DNA from: Bombardia bombarda
Taxonomy: Eukaryota; Ascomycota; Sordariomycetes; Sordariales; Lasiosphaeriaceae
Length of the DNA stretch: 64,000 bases
Assembly: GCA_030512295.1 (NCBI GenBank)
Contig: JAULSR010000006.1
Coordinates: 806,001 to 870,000, forward strand
Direction: 5' to 3'
In this document: positions 46,291 to 57,313 of the stretch, piece after piece
Layout: every line of letters starts with the position of its first letter
Position numbering within the stretch: the first letter of the stretch is position 1
Translations under genes and position numbers: made by a program
Notes under the pieces: generated by a model
Seen by the model: only the letters and a program-made list of their open reading frames with translations
Database searches by the model: none
Told to the model about the DNA's origin: nothing

Positions 46291-47671
46291 ATATCCAGCC
46301 TTTTTCTTTTCTTCTTCTCTCCATATTCATCAAGCTTGTATACCAGAAAGACGGACCAGAGCAAGTGTGTGTGGGCTGTGTGGGCAAGACTCAATCTCAT
46401 ATAGATAGATGGGATGCTGCACTATGGCGGCCGCCGCCCCCTCACCCATCAAATATCCATTAAAACCATTATATCGGGCAATGCAGAGGTGATTGTGTCA
46501 TTGACTACCACCCTTTCGAAGAGAACAATAATATGAATGAGCACATTATCAAAAAAACTTCTCGTCTTGTCATGTCTTTGAGTCTGATCTAATATGGCTC
46601 GAGAATCTGCTCATCACGTTCCACAGCTCATCTGTGATAGGTGTCGGTGGTCTCAGACATGTGCAGACCACACAAGTCGTTTCGTCGGCTATCAAGGTTC
46701 TGACATGCATCGATGCGGCTACTTAACAAGCAGCCAATCAAAGCGTTCTCTCTGTCTGCATGAGCCGGGCATGTTGCAGATTAATTGGGCTATATGTACC
46801 CCTTTGTTACCTGCTGTTTATCATTCTCGACGCCACCAACAACAACAACATCACCAGATTCGTGACAGTGATGATACAGCTCATGGACCCTACAAATTTC
46901 AACAAGTAAGTCCGTAGGTATATTTCAAGCCCTGTACCCAAAAGCTACCTGGACATCTCCAAAAAGAACGCACCGCGCGACGCCATGTCACCTGAACCAG
47001 AAACCCATCGGTTCACCCACCCACCCCGTTAGCCAACGACCTATGATGAAACCCGAGTTAGCTTGCCTGCAATAGGGGTAGAAAACGTTCTCAACTTCTT
47101 ACCGCCCATTTTATCCCCCTACGCCTACAGTATGCCCCCTAATCATCAACTCCTCCCATAACTTACACAACCGATCAGATAGCCTCTCTTTTCTACAAAT
47201 ACAAAGGTACTTCAGACTCCTTCTGAGCATCCCATTTCTCGCGACCGCAGCTCAAATAAGCAATTCACTCCTCGAGATCCGCCTCGCTCCTTCGACCTCT
47301 TCTACCAGATTTCTTCAACCACCGTGCCCAACTTCCGTCACTAACTCTCGACTCGACCTTTGTCATTGTCTATCTGTGTCTCCCCATATTGCCCTCCGGC
47401 TCAGCCAGACCGCAAGTCCTGAGAACAGATCCCGCTCTGCTGTATTTCTCGGCCCCATCGCCCCATGAGATGTTCTGCTTAGGGTTTGGTAAATCATCCG
47501 ACGCTGCTCTCAGCGAGGAGACGTCCTCAAAAGGGGCTAGCACAACTCATGGTCCATATTGTCGTCTGTATGAGCCTCAGCTGCAGATGTTTGCATCTTG
47601 TCCGACGACTTGCTAGATGAAGAAGATGCCGCAGCGACCACTATCTGTCTCGCAGCATTGTTCCGGCGCGT

Positions 47672-49623
47672 CTACATGCCGTGGCGCGGCGGCGGTGGTG
47701 GTCTCTGCTGCTGTCCGGGGATGGCCCTCGCTTCGTACAGAGGAGCAAAGAGGGGATTGCGCAAGGGAGTAGTAGCTCTCCGAGACATCCGTAGCTCAAG
47801 CTTCCGCTGATGACGAGGGTCTTGACGAAGAGGCTGTAGACGAGGAGGCTGTAGACGAGGAGGCTGTAGACGAGGAGGCTGTAGACGAGGAGGCTGGGGA
47901 CTTGGCCGCTTAGACGGGCTGGACTGCTGGCGGCGGTGAGGGCGTCCTGCATTCTCGGCCGGGGGAGGCATAGCTTGAGCCTGTGGAGTCTCTATTGTGG
48001 GAAGAACATTTGGAGGAGCGTTTGTAGGGGCATTTCTGGGAGCTTGCGCCGGGGGCTGATGTTGGCCAACATTTGGTGAGACTATTGGGGTCTGTACTGG
48101 CGGTAGCCGTTCCACGGCTTGTTGGATGGGCGGGATTTCATCCCGCTGCGTAGTTAACCCTACGCCGTTGAACAAATGAAGGAGCATTTGTGCGGCCGTG
48201 GCCCGATGTTCAGGGTTCAGCTCTGCCATGGGCCTCAACTTGGGTAGTTGTTTTGCTGCACCTATAACGACACTAAAGATTGGATCATAATCTGCGGGGC
48301 GTTGAAGAACATGGGGGAGGTTGCGAAGCGGAAAAGTACGAGTAAATTGGGGGAGTATAGTGAGAATGGTGACGAAAAGGGACCAGACGTCCATCTTGGG
48401 GCTCTGGCGGAACTCAGGGCGCACTACTTCGGGAGCCATGTAGTCTCGGGTACCACAGACTGTGGCGGCCGTTGTTTGGAAATTGACCAAACCAAAGTCG
48501 GCCAATTCAAAGGTGTAATTTCCCCGGGATTCGTCCGTGACGGTGTAGAGAATGTTGGCGGGTTTCAGATCTCGATGGCAGTAACCTTCGCACGCAAGGT
48601 AGTCGAGGGCGCTCAGCATCTGCTTCAGAACCTGTTCACCAAGTTCGCTGGGGGTGCATTTATACCCTGATCTAGTGAGCTGACTCAGGTTTCCGGGGCG
48701 AAGGGGCATGAAAATTCTCGGGTTGTCGGTCTCCAACCTATCGCTGCCTTGATATTTGATGATATTGTGCTGCTGCTGGTTAGATATGGGGGAAAGCGAG
48801 GACGAGGAGATGACGTACATGTCTGAGCTTGCTAAGAGTCTCGATTTCCCTCTGAAAAAGAGCCCTCACGCGATCACTTTTTCTCAGGCTAACCACCTTG
48901 ATAGCGAAAGGTGCACCAGTCCCTTCATCAACCGATCTGAAGACTTGGCCGAACGACCCTATCGCATGGTCGCCTATGGGTCGAGTTTCCGTCGGAACTT
49001 CCTTCACAGAGGTTTCTCCCACCGAGTGTAGTGCGGTCTGGCACCATGACTGGGGATTTGATAGGTCAACTTCGGTTGGTTGGTCGCGGGGCCTGAGATA
49101 CTTCGTTGTTTGTTCAGATTCAAGGTACTGGCTAACAGACAGGGCTTTGAGAGTTTCAGGTACGAGTTTTCGCCAAAACAGATTGAACTTGAAAGACTTA
49201 AACTCGATACCATAGTTGCAGCCGTACTGGATGACACGATCGCCTTTTCTTTTTGTGTCTGGTCTATTTTCGTTTGTACGTGGTCTTGATGAAAGACGTG
49301 GTAGTGCCGCGGCTGGTCCGGACGGATAGAACCACAACATGAGTATCGGGGCGAAATTCGAAGGCGAAATGCACCCCAGAGACTGACTTATCATTGATGA
49401 TCAGGTCGGTATTTCTGCCGACTTTGGTGATGACATAGCCTGAGGCTCTCTGTGCGACGTGAAAGCCCACCTCGAGACCCAATTCGTCCTCGTGAGTTCG
49501 TGATATGAACTGTTTGTTGTCCTGGTGGGAGCAGGCTTGCCTGGTCGCATCATTCGCCTGTACCAGGTGGAAGAGGGTTCTCGGACAGCACTTGAGTTCT
49601 TGATCTTGGGGCAAGGGATCCAT
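47672..49623 (-). CDS. FHA-domain serine/threonine protein kinase
   Basis: The domain order (FHA then kinase) resembles the Rad53/Chk2 checkpoint group, but orthology is not shown. Model: exon 1 49623..49298, exon 2 49248..48819, exon 3 48769..47672, about 617 residues. Exon 1 starts MDPLPQDQELKCC and carries FHA residues GYVITKVGRNTDLIINDKS; exon 2 completes the FHA domain (DRVIQYGCNYGIEF). The kinase has GSFGQV, FAIKVV, CHRDLKPANIL, ELADFGLVNF and MAPEVV, so the catalytic residues are intact. The first intron is uncertain: a 49-nt (GTCTTT donor) or 31-nt choice both fit. The second has three consecutive CAG acceptors. The C-terminal 150 residues are Pro/Gln/Arg-rich, with tandem RLQPP units. 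It is divergent from the AT-hook gene, sharing about 840 nt. Confidence 0.82.
47820..47895. repeat. 15-bp tandem repeat inside the kinase gene
   Basis: About five copies of GAGGCTGTAGACGAG-type units encode RLQPP on the minus strand. The unit is a multiple of three, so copy-number change would keep the frame. Confidence 0.85.
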
Positions 49624-50462
49624 GGGATCAATAGGTAAGTGTGGGGAAGTGGGGAGCTTAGTGGGGAAAGAGGTACACTACAAAATACAGTGGAGTACGT
49701 AAATTGAAGGTGCCGATTCGGGCCTTCACTGTGCCCAGCGCAAACAAACACAAACAGCAAAAAACAAGCTACCTAGAACGCTTCGCATCCCGGTCTCATT
49801 CATATGCTTTATACCATTTCGCCGGTCGTCTTGCAAAGTTCGGGAGTCTGGGTCGCCAGCTGGGCGCGAGGCTGCGAATCAAAACATGTCGGAACTGCCT
49901 GCTGCAGAAGCCGTGATCGGGCGCAAGCAGAACAAAATCAATTGGCCGAGTCAAGGATATTTGAGCGCCTGGGTCGCTGACACTGCCTTAAAAGTACTGA
50001 CAGCGCTGGCACCATGAAACTGGAGGCGTTCTGCCGACCCAATACCCTGACCATTATAGTGATAAGGCTCGCACCTTGCACCGCACCTTGTTACAAGATG
50101 TGTAACACAGGTGTGATTTCCTCTCAAACTCCCTCAGCTATTTCCGATGATTCGCGTCGAGACAGCAATTGGTAGATACCTTAAATGTCTTTCGAGGTTT
50201 TTCTATTATGGCCTCGTGAATTTTCATCTTATTCACATACAGAAAGTGATACTCTCTCTACACAGTTTATCACTGCTTAACAATACCTCCATTACAGGCT
50301 GGAAACCTTTTGTGAGTCCCTTGCATGATTTTTTTACTGTCAGGGAGCCAAGGTTCTGACGAGTTCCAGACAGCTCGACTCTTTTCCCCTCTACAGCTCA
50401 CATAACTATAACTTTCGCCAATCTCGACCTGGTAGCATTGAGCGCCAATAACAATAACGACG
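49624..50462. other. Shared upstream region of FHA-kinase and AT-hook genes
   Basis: About 840 nt between two divergent starts. No gene was recognised. A bidirectional promoter is inferred from geometry only. Confidence 0.45.
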
Positions 50463-52415
50463 ATGCCGGAATTCCTTGACCCGGCTGAGATGCGCAATGC
50501 GCTGCGAACTCGGACCGTGGCGGCTCTCGAAGGGTTCGCCGCGAACCCCGGTCGACTTGACAGCCAACTCAACAACCGCTTCGGTCGAGAGGAACCTCCA
50601 CCCTACTCCTCGTCTACTGAGTCATATTATGAAGAGGAAGACGATCCTTTCTATTCAGCACAGCCTATAACCGACCGCGAGATTGATGCTATTCTGGAAC
50701 CCCCTCTTGATGATAATGAGCAAGAAAAAGTAGGACTTCGGGTATACGATGAGTATGCACCTGGAAGACGCTATCAGGATGAGGTGCACCGCGAATCCAA
50801 ACGCCTCGATGACTTCATTGAATCCAAGCATGTCAGCTACCCTATGATGAACTATCTCTTCTCGACCTGGAAGCGCTCTGACCAGCGAAGAGCTGTGGTC
50901 ATCAGGCATAACATCAGGAAACGATGGGAAAAGCTCGGCGTCTGGAATCCAGAGTGGGGCATTCCTGGCCGGGTGAACAAGATGGCCAACGATAGGACTT
51001 GGGACTGGAAGTGGAAGTGGCAGCACAAAAGCTCCGCTCCTGAATGGTACTCTGGTGGTAGGGTCGGTTACTCGCCCGACAAGAACTCACAGCACCCCGT
51101 CACACGCGCTATAAAGCTACGACAAGGCCTCCACCACGGCGAACACGCCCCGGTGCTCCCTCGCTCTCGCCTCCCTGATGACGCCTCACCTTCCCAGGCT
51201 GAGTCGTTCATCACATCCAGGCCCTGGTTTACCTTGTCGCTCGAAACAGCAGAACGAGGCGTTAAGCTTGACCGCGTCCCCGAGCAACGGACACTTGGGC
51301 CGCTTAAGACGATGGAAGAAATCTGGAAGGAAAGGGGCGACTGGAAAGACGAGTGGGAGCTGGTGACATACAACCACGAAACCCCAGTTCTGGGGTGGAA
51401 GTGGCGACACGAGAGCCCGTCACCCGAGCCGGAAGACCTGACCCCCCTCAACAATATAGGCATTACTGACTTGAACGACTATAGTCCTTCTGAGGTGGAC
51501 GCTCTAGAGGCTATCCCACCTCCGAGTCCACGCACTATCTATGGCCTACGCTTTCTGACATTCCACCCTTCACTCGGCGCGGAATACGATCGACTTCTCA
51601 ACGCCCCCCTAGGACTAAGAGTCGATGATCCGATCCCGCCAAAATTTTTCGACCAGGCTGATGACGAGCCGCCGCACCAACCGCCCGCAGAGCCGGAGAG
51701 CCCAGACGCTTCTGACCCGTCATCACCCCCATGGCGTAGCGCTCAGTCCGCCGCGGTAATGAAATCAAATCAATCGCCGCCGCCTTCAACGACAGCTACA
51801 AAACGGTCTGTTCCTGCACGCCCACCTACGGAATTAGAGACGCCAAGCAAGAGGGGCAGGGGCCGTCCGAGGAAGTCGGCAGCAACAACAGCAGACGTAC
51901 TCCCCGGGAAGAAGCCAACTTCTGCTATATCCAAACCAAAGGCGAAAAAAGGTGCTGTTGCTGCTGCTCCTGCCGCTGCTGCTGCTGCTGCAACTTCCGC
52001 TTCGTCCAAGACGAGAGGAAGGAAGGCGACTGCTATTACCGCGGCTCTAGGGCAAGGAGTGGCGGCGGCGGCGGTGGCGACGAAGAAGCCCAACGATCCG
52101 CCGCCCGCACCGCCCACACTACCGTCGGCAGCCAGAGCGCGGCCCATTCCTGCAGCACGTCCACCGCCCCCCACTGAGACAGAGACGCCGAGTAATAAGA
52201 GGGGTAAGGGCCGTCCGTCGAAGCAGGCTGGCAAGAAGCCGACGTCTGCTATATCCAAGGCTAAGAAGGCACATGCGCCGGCTGCTCTAATTCAGGCTCC
52301 AGCTCCAACTAGGACAAGGGGAAAAAAAGCGGCTGCTAGAATTGATGAAGAGATTGTGGCCGCTGTTGCTGCTGCTACCAAGAAGCGTGGGAGGGGCCGT
52401 CCGAGCAAGGGTTAA
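50463..52415 (+). CDS. AT-hook protein with a duplicated Trp-rich module
   Basis: Probable chromatin protein of 650 residues in one exon; I do not recognise a named family. The start MPEFLDPAEMRNALRTR is an ATG. Three AT-hooks, which bind the minor groove of AT-rich DNA, sit at about 463-471 (KRGRGRPRK), 579-587 (KRGKGRPSK) and 640-649 (KKRGRGRPSK). The first two lie in a duplicated cassette that also includes GKKPTSAISK. The N-terminal half contains two related modules of about 75 residues (about 118-195 and 248-322) with the order FI.S, then W...G.W..EW, then WKW.H.S. Ala-rich and Pro-rich linkers join the hooks. Nuclear location is inferred. Nothing in the sequence identifies an enzyme. 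Confidence 0.8.
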   Translation: MPEFLDPAEMRNALRTRTVAALEGFAANPGRLDSQLNNRFGREEPPPYSSSTESYYEEEDDPFYSAQPITDREIDAILEPPLDDNEQEKVGLRVYDEYAPGRRYQDEVHRESKRLDDFIESKHVSYPMMNYLFSTWKRSDQRRAVVIRHNIRKRWEKLGVWNPEWGIPGRVNKMANDRTWDWKWKWQHKSSAPEWYSGGRVGYSPDKNSQHPVTRAIKLRQGLHHGEHAPVLPRSRLPDDASPSQAESFITSRPWFTLSLETAERGVKLDRVPEQRTLGPLKTMEEIWKERGDWKDEWELVTYNHETPVLGWKWRHESPSPEPEDLTPLNNIGITDLNDYSPSEVDALEAIPPPSPRTIYGLRFLTFHPSLGAEYDRLLNAPLGLRVDDPIPPKFFDQADDEPPHQPPAEPESPDASDPSSPPWRSAQSAAVMKSNQSPPPSTTATKRSVPARPPTELETPSKRGRGRPRKSAATTADVLPGKKPTSAISKPKAKKGAVAAAPAAAAAAATSASSKTRGRKATAITAALGQGVAAAAVATKKPNDPPPAPPTLPSAARARPIPAARPPPPTETETPSNKRGKGRPSKQAGKKPTSAISKAKKAHAPAALIQAPAPTRTRGKKAAARIDEEIVAAVAAATKKRGRGRPSKG

Positions 52416-54165
52416 AGATATAGCTTGGTATGAACAGGTCAGTTCGAGGTAGATTGATGTTGGTGGTTATTGTAGGTTAGTGTTTATCTAAGGTAGGTAG
52501 TGGTTTCATTACTTTGCTTTGGAGAATGGTATCTTGAGGGATGGAAAACGGGTGGAAAGGGGAATTTCGCAGCGTGGCAGTCTTGGATGCAGACTGGATG
52601 GGATCTCCATGGCAATTGTTATGACGTTGATTCGTTAACTATATTATTATGATTATCTTTCAGGCTTAAGTTGCAATACTTCCGTTTTTATCTTACCTTC
52701 CCCAAGGAGATATGAACATGGAGACATCTCTTGAATATGGTCCCAGCTTACCGTTGATCACCACTGTGAGATGGGACTGGGTGGGACTGGTTGATCTGAT
52801 CCAGCCGCCCCCATTTTCGTATTTCTTCATTTTCCTTTTCCAAATCTAAATCCTATTCAGGTCCCCACCCAACAATGACTTATGCCGATTGCAACTCCCA
52901 TGTTGAAAATGGGAGAAGGTGCGACACATGACTAAACGACGCTAGTGCCAGTTGGGATGACACCTGCCTAGTTCCTTGGCTCAAGCTTAGTTTACCCCTC
53001 GCCTAGTCTAGGTAGCTCTTTTCCCCCGCACAAACGAAGCTTCAATGGATAACCGATACAGAGCTCCGCAAGCAGGTTTTGAAGCAACTGTTTCTAGAAG
53101 ACTTGCCCGCTGCTCTTTCTTTCCGGGCCCTCCGGACCGGATCTGTACCCAGATCAAGCGGCGTATCTGTACAGTGAACAGTCAGGCCAAGCAATACAAA
53201 CCTGCCCCGCATCAACAGCACTAACCTTGGGGACGAGCGAGACAGACTCCCCACAAGAGTTAAGACAATTACACAATTCCAGCGCGGGGTTCTGCTCGCC
53301 GCGCATGATCTGAACCGGCCCTTGCAGCCCTCAGCGGTCATCATCTCGCTCATTGAAACGCACCGCCGCACCTCTTAGTCGATGCTGGCACTCCCATGCT
53401 ACGGTACTGTGGATGGCGTGCAGCAGCGGCATCCACCAACCTCCACCTCGACTACCTACACACTTGGCTACCTACCCCCCTCCCAAGGATCTCTGCTTTG
53501 GCCAGGCCGGCCCGTCTGATTGGCTCGTTCTCGTAGCTCCCTTGTGCCGGCCCCCGATCTTCGGGACACCGGAGGGAGCCCCACGGAACCTCCCCAGATT
53601 TCAGACTAAAAAAGAACCACCGTTCTACCCACACTGTACAGACTCACACTACACCCCGCCATCATTGACTGGCACATGTCACTGGCGTCATGACTCAAGT
53701 GGGTTATGGTTGTGTCGTGGGCTTTTTTGGGGGGGTCGCGGCCCAGTTGCCACTGCCAGTAGCAGAACGTATGGGAAAATGTGTCCGCTGACGAGGGAAG
53801 AGGGTGGAGTCTGAGCGGTGCGAGTCGGTTGCAAGAGATGCTTCCAGATGCCGAAAGTGGTTCTCTTGCTCTGTCAGAAGCTTTTTTCCCCCCGCCAGCC
53901 GAATGGAACTAACAAAGAGGGTGGAATGGGGGGGAAAGAATTGGAGCACTTAAGAACGAGCCGAGTCCCTCACTCTCTTTTGGACAATAAAGAACAAACA
54001 GCAAAAGCTGCTTCTCTGTAAAACGAGAGCTCATATTTAATTTAAATTTACAGCGTTTTTGTTTTATTTTGCCCGTATTTCAGCTGTCCATCCATCCCTT
54101 GTCAGGGTTGACAAAGAGACATATAAACACTTTGTTCCAAAGAGTCCAAACAAACTATTTACACC
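52416..54165. other. Intergenic between AT-hook and SET genes
   Basis: About 1.75 kb. No coding or RNA feature was recognised. Confidence 0.5.
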
Positions 54166-55277
54166 ATGGCTCCCCTTACCCCCCACTGGTCCCAACCCTC
54201 CCATCCCGATATCCAGGAGGTCGTCATCAACGAGGCCGCCTTCACCTCCAAGAGCCTCTCCAAGGCCGTCTTCCCGCCGTTCGGCGTGTTCGCGAAGCTG
54301 GACTTCCCGCCTTGCACATCGGCCGACGAGCCCACCTATGCCACGGTTCAGATGGGCCGTGACGCGCACCTGAACCTCAACAGCGATTTGCTGTACATCA
54401 ACCACTCATGCGAGCCGTCTCTTGTCAGTTTTGCCTGTGGATAGCCCGAAGAGACCCGAGGGGCAACATATCCCTAGAGAAATAAAAGCCTGGTGATGAG
54501 CAGTAAACACAAACAACAAGTATGGCCAATATGTTAACCTCTTGCCATTGGCACTCGCCCAAACACAGATATTCGACACGGGCAACCTCAACATCCTTGT
54601 CGGCCCGAAAGGGCTTCAGCCAGGCGAGGAACTGACAGTCTGTCTTCTCTCCTCCCCTCCTCCCCTCCCCCCTTTAAAACCCCCCATTCAAGAGCCCGAC
54701 TACCCCCTTTCATACAAACCATCCCTCTAACAACCAACCCCAGTTCTTTTACCCATCCACCGAATGGCACATGGCCCAGCCATTCGACTGCCTCTGCGGC
54801 ACCCCAACCTGCCGCGGCCGCATCAGCGGCGCCCGCGACATGGCCGACGCGCAGCTCGAGGGCCTCTGGCTCAACGGGCACATCCGCGAGCTGCTCGAGG
54901 AGCGCAACAGCAACAAGTCCACTGCCACCGCCGCCGCCGTCTCTGGAAAGAACGGCGTCAGCAGCAACGGAACAACGGCGGCGGCGGTGTCTGAGAATGG
55001 CACCACCGCTGCCAGCAATGGCAATGGCTACCTCCCCCTGCAGGGCAAGGACAAGACGGCGGCGACGGCTGTCAATGGGAGTGACCAGACGGCGCAGGCG
55101 CTGCACAGCGCCGTGGAGCAGGCCGAGAAGATGGTGGAGGCGGCGCGCCACGCCCTCGTCATGTACTTTCGGGGCCTCGAGGGACAGCAGCAGCAGCAGG
55201 AGGGCGCCTTGCGCCGCGGCCCGACGTCACGCGAGTTGAGCGGGGAGATGGGTGGGGATACTGCTGTTTCTGTTTAG
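54166..55277 (+). CDS. Small SET-domain protein
   Basis: Possible lysine methyltransferase of the short fungal SET type. Exons 54166..54423, 54569..54637 and 54744..55277 are joined by introns of 145 and 106 nt, all in phase 0, giving 286 residues. The start is MAPLTPHWSQPSHPDI. Only the second half of a SET fold is obvious: YINHSCEPSL (the NHSC active-site loop), LQPGEELTFFYPSTEWHM, and a post-SET cysteine cluster DCLCGTPTCRGRI. The usual N-terminal SET signature is weak or absent. The C-terminus is an Asn/Ala-rich linker followed by a helical segment (SAVEQAEKMVEAARHAL). The first donor is GTCAGT, not GTAAGT, but it restores PSLIFDTGNLNIL. Substrate is unknown; methyltransferase activity is an inference. 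Confidence 0.82.
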
Positions 55278-56000
55278 GGGAGATGGGAGATTTCTTTTTT
55301 CCTTTCTTCAGTCGTCTTCTTTTCTCTTGAAGAAAGTGTAGAGAGATGGTAAGATACATTGATGGTGGATGGTGGTGTTGAGGTTGAGGATGAGGGGGGT
55401 TGGTTGGTTGGTTTGCTGCCTGCTATCTCATACCTCCCGAGTCTTCTCTGTCCACTTCCGTCCATTCCTGGTGTGTCATGTAAATAATCACAAAAACATA
55501 CATAAAATACATTGGTGCGCTTCCCGCGCCTCCCTTCTTTTGCGCCTGCCTGCAATTTTAAAGCCGTGGGGTGACTCGCCGCTTGGTAAGCATAGTAATA
55601 GAAGCATGGAAAGTAGAAAAAAAAAGGTATCAGTGGTGTGTGGTGTGTTTGCCTGTGACAAGAACCCGCCCGAAAACGCCGAAGAAAGAAATAAAGCCCC
55701 GAATAAGAAAAAGCCTCCGAGGTTAAAGTCAAATAAACCCGCCCACCTTTTGAGGATATCAGTCCCTTGTAACAGACATCCTCCCGTCGGAATCCCAACA
55801 TATTCGTGATAACACAATGTCATGTCAAACTCGAACCAGCTCTTCCTCCAGTACCTGGGTAGTGGGTAGGTAGCCAGGTATGCGGCAATGCCAACCCACC
55901 CCATGATCCTTCACCCCATCGCCCTCCCCTATGCTCACCCCCTGATAACGCCACCCCATCATCCCCAACCCTCACCACCATCACCCCCAACATCCCAGCC
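55278..56000. other. Intergenic between convergent SET and Asn-rich protein genes
   Basis: About 720 nt of 3' flanks. Nothing coding was recognised. Confidence 0.5.
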
Positions 56001-56830
56001 TCACTCCTCCTTCCTCGCAAAAGCCGGACACGGCGTCGACTCGCCAGCCCCGCTGCCGCTTCCTTTTATACCCCCCAGCAGCCAATCAGTCAGCCCAACG
56101 ACCTTTGCGCCGACGCCGCGCTCCCACTGGCCGCTCTCCTGGACGTGCTCGATGGTGTGGCTGAGGATGCGGCCTTGCTCGTCAAAGTCAAAGATGAAGA
56201 GGCCCGTGAACTCGTTATTGGGCGTGTTGACGGGCTGGGAAGTGCCGATTGGTCTTTTGGGTTGTTCTATCGTCTCGTTTTTCTGTAGCAGCTGCTGCTG
56301 CTGTTGTGTCCCCTGTCTTTCCTGTAATGCTTGATTTCGTGATTGTGCCTCCCCCCTGTTATGATTACCCCCCGTCTCGGCAGATCCATGAATAAACGGT
56401 AACCCCCAATTCTTGCCCTTGCCGATCGTGCGCCAGCGTACGATTAGCTGTTCTCCCCCGGCTACTGTGCCCTTATCCCTAGTAGTTACTCGCCGCTGGT
56501 TGTTGTTGTTGTCGTGGACCATGCGTTCGGAGAGGATCTCGAGCTTGACGTTGCCGATGATGGGCACGCGGTTCCAGGCGATGGGGGACGACCACAGCGC
56601 GGCGATGTAGGCGACGCGGCCGGTGACGGTGGGCAGGTGCGGGTGCGTCGAGGGGAAGAGGTGCAGGGAGATGTTGGGGCTGAGGACGTCTTGGGGGAGG
56701 GGGATTGCAGGAGGGTGGGGAGGCGGTCTTGGAGGATGCGGAGGGCTGCGGGGGGGGAATGTTAGTTAGGGTGTTGATAGGAGGGGAGGGGAGGGGGAGG
56801 CTTACTCTTGCCTAGCTTGACTTTACGGTT

Positions 56831-56896
<66 letters not shown>

Positions 56897-57313
56897 GCTG
56901 GGGCCTGGGGGGTCATCGGACAGGCCGGGGGAGCTGTTGCTCTTGGTGGTGGTGTTGTTGTCCTTGGGGGAGAGTAGGGGGAAGGGGAAGTTGAAGTTGG
57001 CGTTGAACCAGACGTCAGAGAGGTTGTTGCTTCGCGCGGGGTGGTTGGCGTCTGTGCTTTTGGCGGTGGGCGGTGGTGGAGGTGGTGATGACGGCAATGG
57101 CGAGGATGACGGTATCCGCGATGGCGAGAGTGACGAGCCAGGCAGCGGTTGTGGTAAAGAGGAGACCAGGCGTGCGAAAGGGCGGAGGAGAAGTTGGCGC
57201 CGTTGCCGTCGGCGAGTCTCAGCACATGGCCCGGCTCTTGCTCTTGTTCCTGCTCTTGCTCTTGTTCCTGCTCCTGCTATGCCTATCAATGCCAACCTCG
57301 TGGGCGCCGACAT
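56001..57313 (-). CDS. Conserved fungal protein with Asn run; one-base frame break
   Basis: Matches a conserved fungal family of unknown function that I recall from sequence only. Exon 1 (57313..56806) starts MSAPTRLALIG; an Arg-rich N-terminus could be a mitochondrial presequence. It has DVWFNANFNFPFP and a run of about 23 Asn just before KVKLGK. A 60-nt intron (GTAAGC...CGCAG, phase 1) leads to exon 2 (56745..56001), which starts LRILQDRLPTLLQSP. The frame then fails: the family pattern continues (QDVLSPNISLHLF, AALWSSPIAWNRVPIIG, FTGLFIFDFDEQGRILSHTI) one base out of register. The break is at the C5-T-C5 tract (plus strand 56693..56703). A missing C in sequence or assembly would explain it; a true pseudogene is the alternative. 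Confidence 0.72.
56831..56897. repeat. (GTT)n repeat coding for polyasparagine
   Basis: Uninterrupted GTT on the plus strand, AAC on the minus, in frame with exon 1 of the Asn-rich protein. Pure repeats like this tend to vary in length. Confidence 0.92.

Larger units (their letters stand above)
43924..47671. other. 3.7 kb intergenic between 2EXR and FHA-kinase genes
   Basis: No supported gene. Simple sequence includes a GTT run near 44867..44885, a CAGA/CCGA tetranucleotide run (45856..45894) and a broken CA array (46211..46290). Short frames near 46594 and 47389 have no domain evidence. Confidence 0.5.

Noticed and set aside
46594..46917. Short plus-strand frame with a CDRC...C spacing resembling a fungal zinc cluster
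   Set aside because: Too few cysteines in the right spacing and no continuation by splicing.
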